DNA of 64,000 nucleotides from DATMTS01 sp035564555 (GTDB lineage Bacteria; Actinomycetota; Actinomycetes; Actinomycetales; Microbacteriaceae): contig DATMTS010000093.1 in assembly GCA_035564555.1 (NCBI GenBank), positions 1 through 64,000 of the forward strand, read 5' to 3'. A program made the position numbers and the translations under genes. Below, piece after piece: positions 9,608 to 17,864 of this stretch. The notes beneath the pieces are model-generated. The model made no database searches, had not been told where the DNA came from, and worked only from the letters and a program-made list of their open reading frames with translations. Each line of letters begins with the position of its first letter. Position 1 is the first letter of the stretch.

Positions 9608-10483
9608 TCAGGGACGGATGGCGGTCGTCGCCCGGTCCCGGCTCGTGAGATCCTGGTGGGTCGCCGTCGCCCGCCAACCGTCGGCGCCGAGCAGGGTGCG
9701 GATCTCGTCGCCCTGGAGCTCGCCGTGCTCGATCACCAGCGTGCCGCCGCTGTGCAGCAGGCGCAGCCCGGTACGCGAGACGAGACGCACGACATCCAGC
9801 CCGTCCGGCCCTCCGTAGAGGGCCTGCGGCGGGTCGAACAGCCGCACCTCGGGATCGCGCGGCACGGCGTCGGCGGGAACGTACGGGGGATTCGAGATCA
9901 CCACGGATGCGGTTCCGTCGAGTTCGGGCAGGGCGTCGGCGAGATCACCGACGACGACCGTCGCGTTCTCGGCGCCGATGCGCCGGAGATTGCGCCGGGT
10001 CCACACGACTGCATCGGCGGAGTTCTCCACCGCGAAGACCCGGGCGCGGGGCACCTCGACGGCCATGGCGAGCGCTATCGCTCCGCTGCCGGTGCCGAGA
10101 TCGACCGCGATCGGCTGCGGCAACGCCGATGCCGCCAGCGCGTCGATCGCGAACTGCGCCACCACCTCGGTCTCCGGCCGTGGGACGAAGACACCGGGGC
10201 CGACCTCGAGTTCGATCGAGCGGAATGCCGCGGTGCCCGTGATGTGCTGCAGCGGCTCCCGCGCAGCGCGGCGGTCCGCGACCTCCCGAATGGATGCGTG
10301 CTGCACCGTAGAGAGCGGGGCATCCGACACGGCGAGCGCCTGCACTCGTCCTCGGCTGGCGCCGAGCACGTGGCCGATCAGCAGATCCGCGTCGACTTCG
10401 GCATCCGGAACACCGGCGGCGGAAAGCGCCAGGATCACCTCGGCGCGCACCTGGGACAGGGTGGGCTGGGGGCTGTCGGTCAC
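9608..10483 (-). CDS. prmC: Release factor glutamine N5-methyltransferase
   Basis: Methylates the GGQ glutamine of RF1 and RF2 using S-adenosylmethionine. The 291-residue protein has an N-terminal helical substrate-binding domain, then the SAM-binding DLGTGSGAIAL (about 128-138) and the catalytic NPPYVP motif (198-203). The GTG start has AGAGGAAGC about 6 nt upstream. Normally prfA, its substrate gene, is directly upstream in the same operon; here two plus-strand cysteine genes separate them, so prmC must use its own promoter in the 105-nt prmC-cysK divergent gap. Confidence 0.95.
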   Translation of the reverse strand: MTDSPQPTLSQVRAEVILALSAAGVPDAEVDADLLIGHVLGASRGRVQALAVSDAPLSTVQHASIREVADRRAAREPLQHITGTAAFRSIELEVGPGVFVPRPETEVVAQFAIDALAASALPQPIAVDLGTGSGAIALAMAVEVPRARVFAVENSADAVVWTRRNLRRIGAENATVVVGDLADALPELDGTASVVISNPPYVPADAVPRDPEVRLFDPPQALYGGPDGLDVVRLVSRTGLRLLHSGGTLVIEHGELQGDEIRTLLGADGWRATATHQDLTSRDRATTAIRP

Positions 10484-10588
10484 GGTGCTTCCTCTGGTCC
10501 GTCGGCACGAGACGTCACACTTTTCGTGCTCGGCTCATCTCCAGAATAGGCTGACCACAATCGTCCCCTCTTTTTCGAAAGGCACGCC

Positions 10589-11530
10589 ATGTCGTCGGGC
10601 ACCATCTACCAGAACATCGCCGAGGCCGTCGGCCGCACCCCGCTCGTCCGCCTCAATCGGCTCACGGCAGGGCTCGATGCGACAGTGCTGGCGAAGCTCG
10701 AGTTCTACAACCCGGCGGCGAGTGTGAAAGACCGCATCGGCGTCGCGATCGTCGACGCGGCGGAGGCATCGGGAGCGCTGAAGCCCGGCGGCACCATCGT
10801 CGAGGGCACCAGCGGCAACACCGGAATCGCGCTGGCGCTGGTCGGTGCCGCACGCGGTTACAAGGTCATCCTCACGATGCCCGAGACGGCCAGTAAGGAG
10901 CGCCGCGTCGTGCTGCGGGCCTACGGGGCCGAGGTCGTGCTCACCCCGGGCGCTGAGGGCATGCGCGGCGCTGTCGAGAAGGCTCAGGAGATCGTGGCGA
11001 GCACCGACAATGCGATCTGGGCGCGTCAGTTCGAGAACGAAGCGAACCCTGCAATCCATCGCGCGACGACCGGTGAGGAGATCTGGGCCGACACCGATGG
11101 CACCGTCGACATCTTCGTCGCCGGGATCGGCACCGGTGGCACGATCACCGGTGCGGGCGGTCTGTTGAAGGAGCGCAAGCCCGAGGTGCGCATCGTCGCC
11201 GTCGAGCCCATCGACTCGCCCATCCTGACGGGAGGCAAGCCCGGCCCGCATAAGATCCAGGGACTGGGTGCGAACTTCGTTCCCGATGTGCTCGACACCA
11301 GCGTCTACGACGAGGTGATCGACGTGACCATCGACGACTCGCTGCGCGTCGCGCGGGCGCTGGCGACCGAGGAGGGCATCCTCGGCGGAATCTCGTCCGG
11401 TGCCGCCGTGCATGCCGCGCTCGAGGTCGCACGCCGACCGGAGAGCGCGGGCAAGACCATCGTCGTCATCGTTCCCGACTTCGGCGAACGCTACCTGTCG
11501 ACGGTGCTCTACGAAGACCTGCTCGACTAG
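10589..11530 (+). CDS. cysK: Cysteine synthase A (O-acetylserine sulfhydrylase)
   Basis: PLP enzyme converting O-acetylserine and sulfide to cysteine. The 313-residue protein has the PLP lysine Lys47 in NPAASVKDRIG, the phosphate/substrate loop EGTSGNTGIALA (about 72-83), the GIGTGGTITGAG loop and the C-terminal GISSGAAVHAAL. The ATG follows GAAAGG by about 7 nt. It is followed by cysE, its usual partner in the cysteine synthase complex, on the same strand. The pair is inserted head-to-head with prmC and tail-to-tail with prfA inside an otherwise minus-strand block. Confidence 0.96.
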   Translation: MSSGTIYQNIAEAVGRTPLVRLNRLTAGLDATVLAKLEFYNPAASVKDRIGVAIVDAAEASGALKPGGTIVEGTSGNTGIALALVGAARGYKVILTMPETASKERRVVLRAYGAEVVLTPGAEGMRGAVEKAQEIVASTDNAIWARQFENEANPAIHRATTGEEIWADTDGTVDIFVAGIGTGGTITGAGGLLKERKPEVRIVAVEPIDSPILTGGKPGPHKIQGLGANFVPDVLDTSVYDEVIDVTIDDSLRVARALATEEGILGGISSGAAVHAALEVARRPESAGKTIVVIVPDFGERYLSTVLYEDLLD

Positions 11531-11651
11531 CGATGCGGATGTCGTCGGTCTGCCCCGTCGGCGCCGGCTCGAGCCCGCGTTCGGCGGTACGGTCGGCGTC
11601 GGTATCGTGTTCGGCGGTGTCGTGGTCGGCGCGGTCGGCGTCGGTGAGCCG

Positions 11652-12233
11652 ATGAGCGTGCTCGCTCGGCTGCGCGAGGATGTCGCCAATGCCCGCCGGC
11701 ACGACCCGGCCGCGCGCACCGCCGCTGAGATCGTGCTTTCATACTCCGGTCTGCATGCGATCTGGTTGCATCGGGTCGCGCACCGCTGGTGGCGCTCCCC
11801 CGGACTGAAACTGCCGGCGCGATTGCTCTCGCAGTTCGCCCGCTTCCTGACCGGCATCGAGATCCATCCCGGCGCGCGCATCGGACGGCGCTTCTTCATC
11901 GATCACGGCATGGGCGTCGTGATCGGCGAGACGGCGCAGATCGGCGACGACGTGATGCTGTACCACGGCGTCACGCTCGGCGGCAAGGCGCGCGGTCGCG
12001 GCAAGCGGCATCCGACCCTCGGCTCGGGCGTCATGGTCGGTGCCGGCGCCAAGGTGCTGGGCGACATCACGATCGGAGCAGGCAGCGTCATCGGGGCCAA
12101 CGCCGTCGTCGTGCACGATGCCCCACCCGATTCGGCGATCGTCGGCATCCCGGGGGTTGCTCGTCCCCGTCGGCCCCGTACGGATTCCGTCGCGCGCGAC
12201 GAACGCTGGCTCGACCCGGCCATCTACATCTGA
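11652..12233 (+). CDS. cysE: Serine O-acetyltransferase (short form)
   Basis: Makes O-acetylserine from serine and acetyl-CoA for CysK. The 193-residue protein has a short N-terminal helical part (MSVLARLREDVANARRHDPA) and a left-handed beta-helix of hexapeptide repeats including FIDHGMGVVIGETAQIGDD, YHGVTLGGKARGRGKRHPT and GAGAKVLGDITIGAGSVIGA. The length fits the short CysE type rather than the 270-residue E. coli type. The ATG at 11652 was chosen from the family N-terminus; the frame is open far upstream through a Val/Gly-rich 121-nt spacer after cysK. The Shine-Dalgarno sequence is weak. Confidence 0.93.
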   Translation: MSVLARLREDVANARRHDPAARTAAEIVLSYSGLHAIWLHRVAHRWWRSPGLKLPARLLSQFARFLTGIEIHPGARIGRRFFIDHGMGVVIGETAQIGDDVMLYHGVTLGGKARGRGKRHPTLGSGVMVGAGAKVLGDITIGAGSVIGANAVVVHDAPPDSAIVGIPGVARPRRPRTDSVARDERWLDPAIYI

Positions 12234-12249
12234 GGCGGCAGCCGGCTTC

Positions 12250-12281
12250 GCTACGACTGGTCGCCGCTACGACTGGTCGCC
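12250..12281. repeat. 16-bp perfect tandem duplication at the 3' end of prfA
   Basis: GCTACGACTGGTCGCC occurs twice back to back (12250-12265 and 12266-12281). The second copy encodes the last codons and stop of prfA (Gly-Asp-Gln-Ser-stop) on the minus strand; the first repeats them just past the stop. It sits in the 33-nt convergent gap between cysE and prfA, exactly at one edge of the inserted cys pair. Confidence 0.85.
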
Positions 12282-13346
12282 GAGGACGGCGAGACGCGCC
12301 TCCTCGTCGGCGGTGATCGCCGACTCGATGACCGGTTCGAGAGCGCCGTTCATCACCTGGTCGAGGTTGTACGCCTTGTACCCGGTGCGATGGTCGGCGA
12401 TGCGATTCTCCGGGAAGTTGTAGGTGCGGATGCGCTCCGACCGATCCATCGTGCGGATCTGGCTCCTACGCGCGTCGGACGCCGCGGCATCCAGCTCTTC
12501 CTGCTGACGGGCCAGCAGCCGCGCCCGCAGCACGCGCATCGCCGCTTCGCGATTCTGGATCTGGCTCTTCTCGTTCTGCATGGAGACCACGATGCCGGTC
12601 GGGAGGTGCGTGATGCGCACCGCCGAGTCGGTGGTGTTCACCGACTGGCCGCCCGGACCGGAGGACCGGAACACGTCGATGCGGATGTCATTGGCCGCGA
12701 TGTCGACCTCCTCGGGCTCGTCCACCTCGGGAAACACCAGCACGCCGGTGGTCGAGGTGTGGATGCGGCCCTGCGACTCCGTGACCGGCACTCGCTGCAC
12801 CCGGTGCACCCCGCCCTCGTACTTCAAGTGCGCCCACACGCCTTGCGCCGGATCGGACGAGTTGCCCTTGATCGCGACCTGAACGTCTTTATAGCCGCCG
12901 AGATCGCTTTCGGTGCGATCCAGCAGCTCGGTCTTCCAGCCTTTGGACTCGGCGTAGTGGATGTACATCCGCAGCAGGTCGGCAGCGAACAGTGCGCTCT
13001 CGGCGCCGCCCTCGCCGCCCTTGATCTCCATGATCACGTCGCGACCGTCATCGGGATCGCGCGGGATCAGCAGCCTGCGCAGCTTCTCCTGCGCCGCCGC
13101 GAGCTGTTCCTCCAGAGCGGGGATCTCCTCGGCGAATGCGGCGTCTTCGTGGGCGAGCTCGCGCGCGGCATCCAGATCGTGACCGAGCGCGGTCCAGGCG
13201 TCGTATGCGGCCTTGATCTGATTCAACTGCGCATAGCGACGGTTGACCTTCTTGGCGCGCGCAGCGTCGGCGTGCAACGCGGGATCCGCGAGCTGCTCCT
13301 GCAGCTGCTCGTGCTCGTCGAGCAGGCTCTTCACCGAGTCGAACAA
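12267..13346 (-). CDS. prfA: Peptide chain release factor 1
   Basis: Recognises UAA/UAG stop codons and triggers peptide release. The 359-residue protein has the N-terminal helical domain, the codon-recognition tripeptide as Pro-Val-Thr (187-189, RVPVTESQGR; E. coli has PAT) and the catalytic GGQ at 232-234 in SSGPGGQSVNTTDSAVR. The C-terminus ends ADEEARLAVLGDQS. It follows rho after 96 nt; ribosomal protein gene rpmE, which commonly lies between them in actinobacteria, is absent. Confidence 0.97.
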   Translation of the reverse strand: MFDSVKSLLDEHEQLQEQLADPALHADAARAKKVNRRYAQLNQIKAAYDAWTALGHDLDAARELAHEDAAFAEEIPALEEQLAAAQEKLRRLLIPRDPDDGRDVIMEIKGGEGGAESALFAADLLRMYIHYAESKGWKTELLDRTESDLGGYKDVQVAIKGNSSDPAQGVWAHLKYEGGVHRVQRVPVTESQGRIHTSTTGVLVFPEVDEPEEVDIAANDIRIDVFRSSGPGGQSVNTTDSAVRITHLPTGIVVSMQNEKSQIQNREAAMRVLRARLLARQQEELDAAASDARRSQIRTMDRSERIRTYNFPENRIADHRTGYKAYNLDQVMNGALEPVIESAITADEEARLAVLGDQS

Positions 13347-13442
13347 CTCGACCCCTCTCTTCGCCTCAGATCATCCGGATGTTCGCGAATCGCACGGTCA
13401 CGTCCGACGAAAGGGACGCAACCGCGCGATCGGGAAGGCGAT

Positions 13443-15554
13443 CTAGCGGTGGTCGATCTCGTGCGCGTGCGAGTGCGCCGCGGCGTGGCCGTTGGCCGGC
13501 GGCATCGACTTCTGCACCTGCATCAGGAACTCGACGTTCGACGAGGTCTCCTTGAGGCGGTTCAACACGATCTCCAGCGCCTGCTGCTGGTCGAGCCCGG
13601 CGAGGGCACGGCGCAGCTTCCAGGTGATCTTGACCTCGTCGGCGCTCATCAGCATCTCTTCGCGCCGGGTGCCGGAGGCGTTCACGTCCACCGCGGGGAA
13701 GATGCGCTTGTCGGCCAGTTGGCGCGACAGGCGGAGCTCGCTGTTGCCGGTTCCCTTGAACTCCTCGAAGATGACCTCGTCCATCTTGGATCCGGTCTCC
13801 ACCAGTGCGGAGGCCAGGATCGTCAACGATCCGCCGTGCTCGATGTTGCGCGCGGCGCCGAAGAACCGCTTCGGCGGGTAGAGCGCTGAGGCATCCACAC
13901 CTCCGGAGAGGATGCGACCGGACGCCGGGGCTGCGAGGTTGTACGCGCGACCCAGGCGGGTGATCGAGTCGAGAAGCACGACCACGTCGTGACCCAGTTC
14001 GACGAGGCGCTTGGCGCGCTCGATGGCCAGTTCGGCCACGGTGGTGTGGTCTTCGGCCGGCCGGTCGAACGTCGAGGCGATGACCTCGCCCTTCACGGTG
14101 CGCTGCATGTCGGTGACCTCTTCGGGCCGCTCGTCGACGAGCACGACCATGAGGTGGACCTCAGGGTTGTTCGTGGTGATGGCGTTGGCGATCTGCTGCA
14201 TCACGATCGTCTTGCCGGCCTTCGGCGGCGCCACGATGAGGCCGCGCTGACCCTTGCCGATCGGCGCGACGAGGTCGATGATGCGCTGCGTGAGCTTGCC
14301 CGGCTCGGTCTCCAGACGCAGACGCTCCTGCGGGTAGAGCGGCGTGAGCTTGCTGAACTCCACACGGTTCTGCGCCTCTTCGACGCTCTGCCCGTTGATC
14401 GAGTCGATCTTCACCAGTGCGTTGTACTTCTGACGCCCGGTGCTCTCGCCCTCGCGGGGCTGCCTGATCGCGCCGACCACGGCGTCGCCCTTGCGCAGCG
14501 CGTACTTCTTCACCTGGCCGAGCGACACGTATACGTCGCTGGAGCCGGGCAGGTAGCCGCTGGTTCGCACGAAGGCGTAATTGTCGAGTACGTCGAGGAT
14601 GCCCGCGACCGGGATGAGCACGTCGTCTTCCGTCAGCTCCGGCTCGACCTCATCGCCCGCTCCGCGACGCTTGCGGTCACGGAATCGGTTGCGGCCGTCG
14701 CCCTGCTGGTTGCGACCCTCGCCCTGCTGGTTGCGACCCTCGCCCTGCTGCGCCTGGTTGCCCTGCTGACCCCGCTGGCCGTCTTCCTGGAGCTGCCTGG
14801 GCTGCTGCTTCTGACTACCGCGCTGACCGGCCTCGGCAGGCTGGCCTTCGTTGCCGCCCTGCGAAGCGTTCTGCTGCTCGCCGGATTGGTCCTTCTTCTT
14901 GTTGCGATTGCGATTGCGATTGCGCCCCTGGCGCTGCTGGCCGTCGCGCTGCTCGGCGCCCTCGTCCTGCTGCTGGCGTTCGCCGCCCTGGTCAGGCTGC
15001 TGAGCCCGCTCAGGCTGCTGAGCCCGCTCGGGCTGGTCAGCCCGCTCGGACTGGTCAGCCCGCTCGGGCTGCTGAACCCGCTCGGGCCGGTCAGCCGGTT
15101 CGGGCTGCTGAACCTGCTCGGGTTGGGCGGGGATCAGTGTTTCGACGCCGGTGCCTGCGCCATTGACGTGCCCGGCGGCCGGAACACCTGCTGCATCGGC
15201 GCTGGTGGCGCGGCGTCCGCGCCGGCGCTGGGTGGTCGCGGGTGCCGCATCGACGGGCAGTTCGAGCTGCACCGCAGTGCCGTTCGGGCTAGCCGGAGCC
15301 TGCGCATCCGGAGCCTGCGCATCCGGAGCCTGTGCGGCCGGTGCGTCACCGGCGACGTCGGTGCTCGACACCGCCTCGTCCGAGGCGCTGACGCCCCGAG
15401 CGAGGGTGATCGCCTGCACGAGTTCGCCCTTGCGAAGTTTCGCCGCACCCGTCACCCCGAGTCGCGTCGCGAGAGCTTGCAGCTCCGGTACGCGCAGGGT
15501 GGCGAGATCGACTGGAGAGTCCACGCGCTCGGCGTGGAGATTGACATCGGTCAC
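13443..15554 (-). CDS. rho: Transcription termination factor Rho with long low-complexity insertion
   Basis: Hexameric RNA helicase that ends untranslated transcripts. The 703-residue protein is far longer than E. coli Rho (419). Order: N-terminal helical SAP-like domain (1-50); a Gln/Gly/Asn/Arg/Glu-rich insertion (about 60-300) with hexapeptide repeats of the type QQPERA, a run RNRNRNRNKKK (about 211-221) and QGEGRNQ repeats; the OB-type RNA-binding domain (about 305-395); then the ATPase with Walker A APPKAGKT (442-449), VVLVDERPEEV and LLDSITRLGRAYN. The C-terminus ends His-rich (NGHAAAHSHAHEIDHR). The GTG start at 15554 follows AGAGGAAAGGAA; a longer frame from 15584 is less likely. Arg-rich insertions are known in actinobacterial Rho and bind RNA strongly. 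Confidence 0.96.
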   Translation of the reverse strand: MTDVNLHAERVDSPVDLATLRVPELQALATRLGVTGAAKLRKGELVQAITLARGVSASDEAVSSTDVAGDAPAAQAPDAQAPDAQAPASPNGTAVQLELPVDAAPATTQRRRGRRATSADAAGVPAAGHVNGAGTGVETLIPAQPEQVQQPEPADRPERVQQPERADQSERADQPERAQQPERAQQPDQGGERQQQDEGAEQRDGQQRQGRNRNRNRNKKKDQSGEQQNASQGGNEGQPAEAGQRGSQKQQPRQLQEDGQRGQQGNQAQQGEGRNQQGEGRNQQGDGRNRFRDRKRRGAGDEVEPELTEDDVLIPVAGILDVLDNYAFVRTSGYLPGSSDVYVSLGQVKKYALRKGDAVVGAIRQPREGESTGRQKYNALVKIDSINGQSVEEAQNRVEFSKLTPLYPQERLRLETEPGKLTQRIIDLVAPIGKGQRGLIVAPPKAGKTIVMQQIANAITTNNPEVHLMVVLVDERPEEVTDMQRTVKGEVIASTFDRPAEDHTTVAELAIERAKRLVELGHDVVVLLDSITRLGRAYNLAAPASGRILSGGVDASALYPPKRFFGAARNIEHGGSLTILASALVETGSKMDEVIFEEFKGTGNSELRLSRQLADKRIFPAVDVNASGTRREEMLMSADEVKITWKLRRALAGLDQQQALEIVLNRLKETSSNVEFLMQVQKSMPPANGHAAAHSHAHEIDHR
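14689..14751. repeat. 21-bp x3 tandem repeat inside rho
   Basis: Three consecutive 21-bp units (14689-14709, 14710-14730, 14731-14751) encode QGxGRNQ heptapeptides in the low-complexity insertion. The second and third units differ only at the last base. Such in-frame repeats can gain or lose units by slippage without breaking the gene. Confidence 0.85.
14993..15118. repeat. 18-bp x7 tandem repeat inside rho
   Basis: Seven imperfect 18-bp units, the first two identical (CAGGCTGCTGAGCCCGCT), encode the hexapeptide series QQPERA, DQPERA, DQSERA and relatives. They lie in the N-terminal half of the insertion. The unit length of six codons keeps the frame, so copy number is free to vary between strains. 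Confidence 0.85.
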
Positions 15555-15772
15555 AGAGAGGATTCCTTTCCTCTGGCGAGGCACGAAGAGGCCGCGCCAC
15601 GGGCATGTCGCTTTCGATTCGCCTACGTGCGTTTGATTCGGGCCCGACCTGACTTGCCTGGTCGAGCGCGCACGCAGGTGCGACAGCAGTGGGTTTCTAG
15701 AGGTTCACCCGGAGATCAGAATCGCTCGAGATCAGACGCGCTGCTCGCGCGATGCCTGCCAGGTGTTGTGCA

Positions 15773-15778
15773 AGTCTA
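15773..15778 (-). promoter_or_regulatory. Possible -10 box for rho with a ~210-nt leader
   Basis: TAGACT on the minus strand sits just after the thrB stop and would start a transcript with a leader of about 210 nt before rho. No strong -35 is seen. A long rho leader would suit the autogenous attenuation known for rho in other bacteria; here this is inference only. Confidence 0.35.
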
Positions 15779-15790
15779 ACACCATCGAAC

Positions 15791-16777
15791 TCATCGACTC
15801 GCAACCGCGACACGTGGCGACGAGTGCGCGTCATCGGCCGGTTGCACCGTAGCGCCCTTGAAATCGACGGCGAGCATGAGCGGATCCCAGTCGCCGGAGG
15901 TGCGAGCCGCGACGAGCGCGGCAGCATCCAATCGCTGGGCGGGATCGCTGCAGAGCACGAGCACGCTGGGACCCGCACCGGAGACCACCGCGGCGAACCC
16001 GTTATCGCGCAGCAGGGTGACGAGCGCGTCTGTCTGCGGCATGGCCGAAGCCCGGTAACTCTGATGCAGCTTGTCCTCGGTCGCCGCCAGCAACAGCTCC
16101 GGGCTCTGGATCAGGGCAGCGATCAGCAATGCCGAGCGCGAGACGTTGAACACGGCGTCTTCGTGTGGCACGGACTGGGGCTGGAGGCTGCGCGCGAGCG
16201 CCGTCGACACCGCGTGCTCGGGGACGAACACCAGGGGTGAGACGCCGCGGTGCACCATGAGCTTCTTGTGCTGCGGCGCGCCCTCGGCGACCCAGGCGAT
16301 GGTGAGTCCGCCGAACAGAGCGGGCGCCACGTTGTCGGGATGCCCCTCCAACTCGGTCGCCAGCGCCAGCAGCCGGCGGGCGTCGATGTCGATGATGCCG
16401 GCCAGAAGCCCTCTCGCCGCCATGATGCCCGACACGATCGCTGCACCGGATGACCCCAGCCCTCTGCCGTGCGGGATCGCGTTGCGCGCGACGAGGTCGA
16501 GCCCGGGCACGGGCAGTCCATGTGCAGCAAAGGTGTGCGCGATGGCCCGGACGACCAGGTTGCTCTCGTCCGTCGGCACTTCGCCCTCACCGACGCCGTG
16601 CACGACCACTCGTGCGCCGGGCCGTTCACTCACCGTGACGGTCAACTCGTCATAGAGCGACAGGGCAAGCCCGAGCGTGTCGAAGCCCGGCCCGAGGTTG
16701 GCGCTGGTCGCCGGCACCTTGACCGCGACCGAACGACCGGCGGGCGGCGCGCCGACCGCGCCGGATGCCGCGCTCAT
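15791..16777 (-). CDS. thrB: Homoserine kinase
   Basis: GHMP-family kinase that phosphorylates homoserine for threonine synthase. The 328-residue protein has VPATSANLGPGFDTLGLALS (21-40) and the ATP-binding motif PHGRGLGSSGAAIVSG (about 103-117), with the C-terminal SGAGPSVLVL loop. The ATG has AGAAGGAA upstream and overlaps the thrC stop as ATGA. It is the last gene of the lysA-hom-thrC-thrB run. Confidence 0.95.
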   Translation of the reverse strand: MSAASGAVGAPPAGRSVAVKVPATSANLGPGFDTLGLALSLYDELTVTVSERPGARVVVHGVGEGEVPTDESNLVVRAIAHTFAAHGLPVPGLDLVARNAIPHGRGLGSSGAAIVSGIMAARGLLAGIIDIDARRLLALATELEGHPDNVAPALFGGLTIAWVAEGAPQHKKLMVHRGVSPLVFVPEHAVSTALARSLQPQSVPHEDAVFNVSRSALLIAALIQSPELLLAATEDKLHQSYRASAMPQTDALVTLLRDNGFAAVVSGAGPSVLVLCSDPAQRLDAAALVAARTSGDWDPLMLAVDFKGATVQPADDAHSSPRVAVASR

Positions 16778-17862
16778 GCGTCGGTCGATTCCTTCTGCAG
16801 GCCCAGCACAGCAGCGATCTCGTCTGCGTCGACCGGCACGCTGGTCGGCTGCACGTCGCCGCCGTCGGCGTTGCGCAAGGCCCACTGCGGGTCTTTCAGA
16901 CCATGGCCGGTCACGGTCAGCACCACCGTGGCGCCGGTCGGCACAGCACCGGCCTCGGCACGCTCCAGCAGCCCCGCCACGCTGATCGCGCTCGCGGGCT
17001 CGACGAAGATGCCGACCTCGCGCGAGAGGATGCGGTGCGCCGCGAGGATCTTCGCGTCGTCGATCGCCCCGAAATAGCCGTCGGTGGCATCCCGTGCCTT
17101 CAGCGCGAGCTCCCACGAGGCCGGGTTGCCGATGCGGATCGCGCTCGCGATCGTCTCCGGATCCTTCACCGGATGACCGAGCACGATGGGCGCGCTGCCG
17201 GCCGCCTGGAACCCGAACATCCGGGGCAGGCGCGTCGTCTCACCACGCTCCAGCTCCTCCGCATAACCGCGGGAGTACGCGGTGTAGTTACCGGCGTTGC
17301 CGACCGGGATGAAGTGGAAGTCCGGCGCGTCGCCGAGCACCTCGACGACCTCGAACGCAGCCGTCTTCTGCCCCTCGATGCGGTCGTTGTTGACCGAGTT
17401 GACCAGGTGCACGGGGTAGTTGTCCGCCAGGTCCCTGGCGATCTCGAGGCAGTCGTCGAATGTGCCGCGCACCTGCAGCAGCTGCGCATTGTGCGCGATG
17501 GCCTGACTGAGCTTGCCCATTGCGATCTTGCCCTCGGGCACGAGTACGACCGACTGGATGCCGGCATGCGAAGCGTATGCCGCGGCCGACGCCGAGGTGT
17601 TGCCGGTCGACGCACAGATCACGGCCTTCGCACCGTGCTCGATCGCCTTGGAGACGGCCATGGTCATGCCGCGGTCCTTGAACGAGCCCGTCGGGTTCAT
17701 GCCCTCGAACTTCACGAAGACACGCGCGCCGGTACGACGCGAGAGCGCCTCGGCCGGGATCAGCGGCGTTCCGCCCTCCCCCAGCGTGACGATGGGCGTC
17801 GCATCCGAGATGTCCAGCCGGTCCGCATATTCGCGCAGGACACCCTGCCATTGGTGGGCCAC
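16774..17862 (-). CDS. thrC: Threonine synthase
   Basis: PLP enzyme turning O-phosphohomoserine into threonine. The 362-residue protein is the short class with the PLP lysine Lys62 in NPTGSFKDRGM, the phosphate loop PVGNAGNYTAY and the CASTGNTSASAAAYA motif. It starts 2 nt after the hom stop and overlaps thrB by 4 nt, so hom, thrC and thrB are co-translated in pathway order. Confidence 0.95.
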   Translation of the reverse strand: MAHQWQGVLREYADRLDISDATPIVTLGEGGTPLIPAEALSRRTGARVFVKFEGMNPTGSFKDRGMTMAVSKAIEHGAKAVICASTGNTSASAAAYASHAGIQSVVLVPEGKIAMGKLSQAIAHNAQLLQVRGTFDDCLEIARDLADNYPVHLVNSVNNDRIEGQKTAAFEVVEVLGDAPDFHFIPVGNAGNYTAYSRGYAEELERGETTRLPRMFGFQAAGSAPIVLGHPVKDPETIASAIRIGNPASWELALKARDATDGYFGAIDDAKILAAHRILSREVGIFVEPASAISVAGLLERAEAGAVPTGATVVLTVTGHGLKDPQWALRNADGGDVQPTSVPVDADEIAAVLGLQKESTDA

Positions 17863-17864
17863 TC

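Noticed and set aside
14800..15779. Possible hydrophobic protein on the plus strand made of Leu-rich repeats
   Set aside because: This is the reverse reading of the repeat-rich part of rho; the codons Gln/Glu/Arg in rho read as Leu/Ala/Pro on the other strand.
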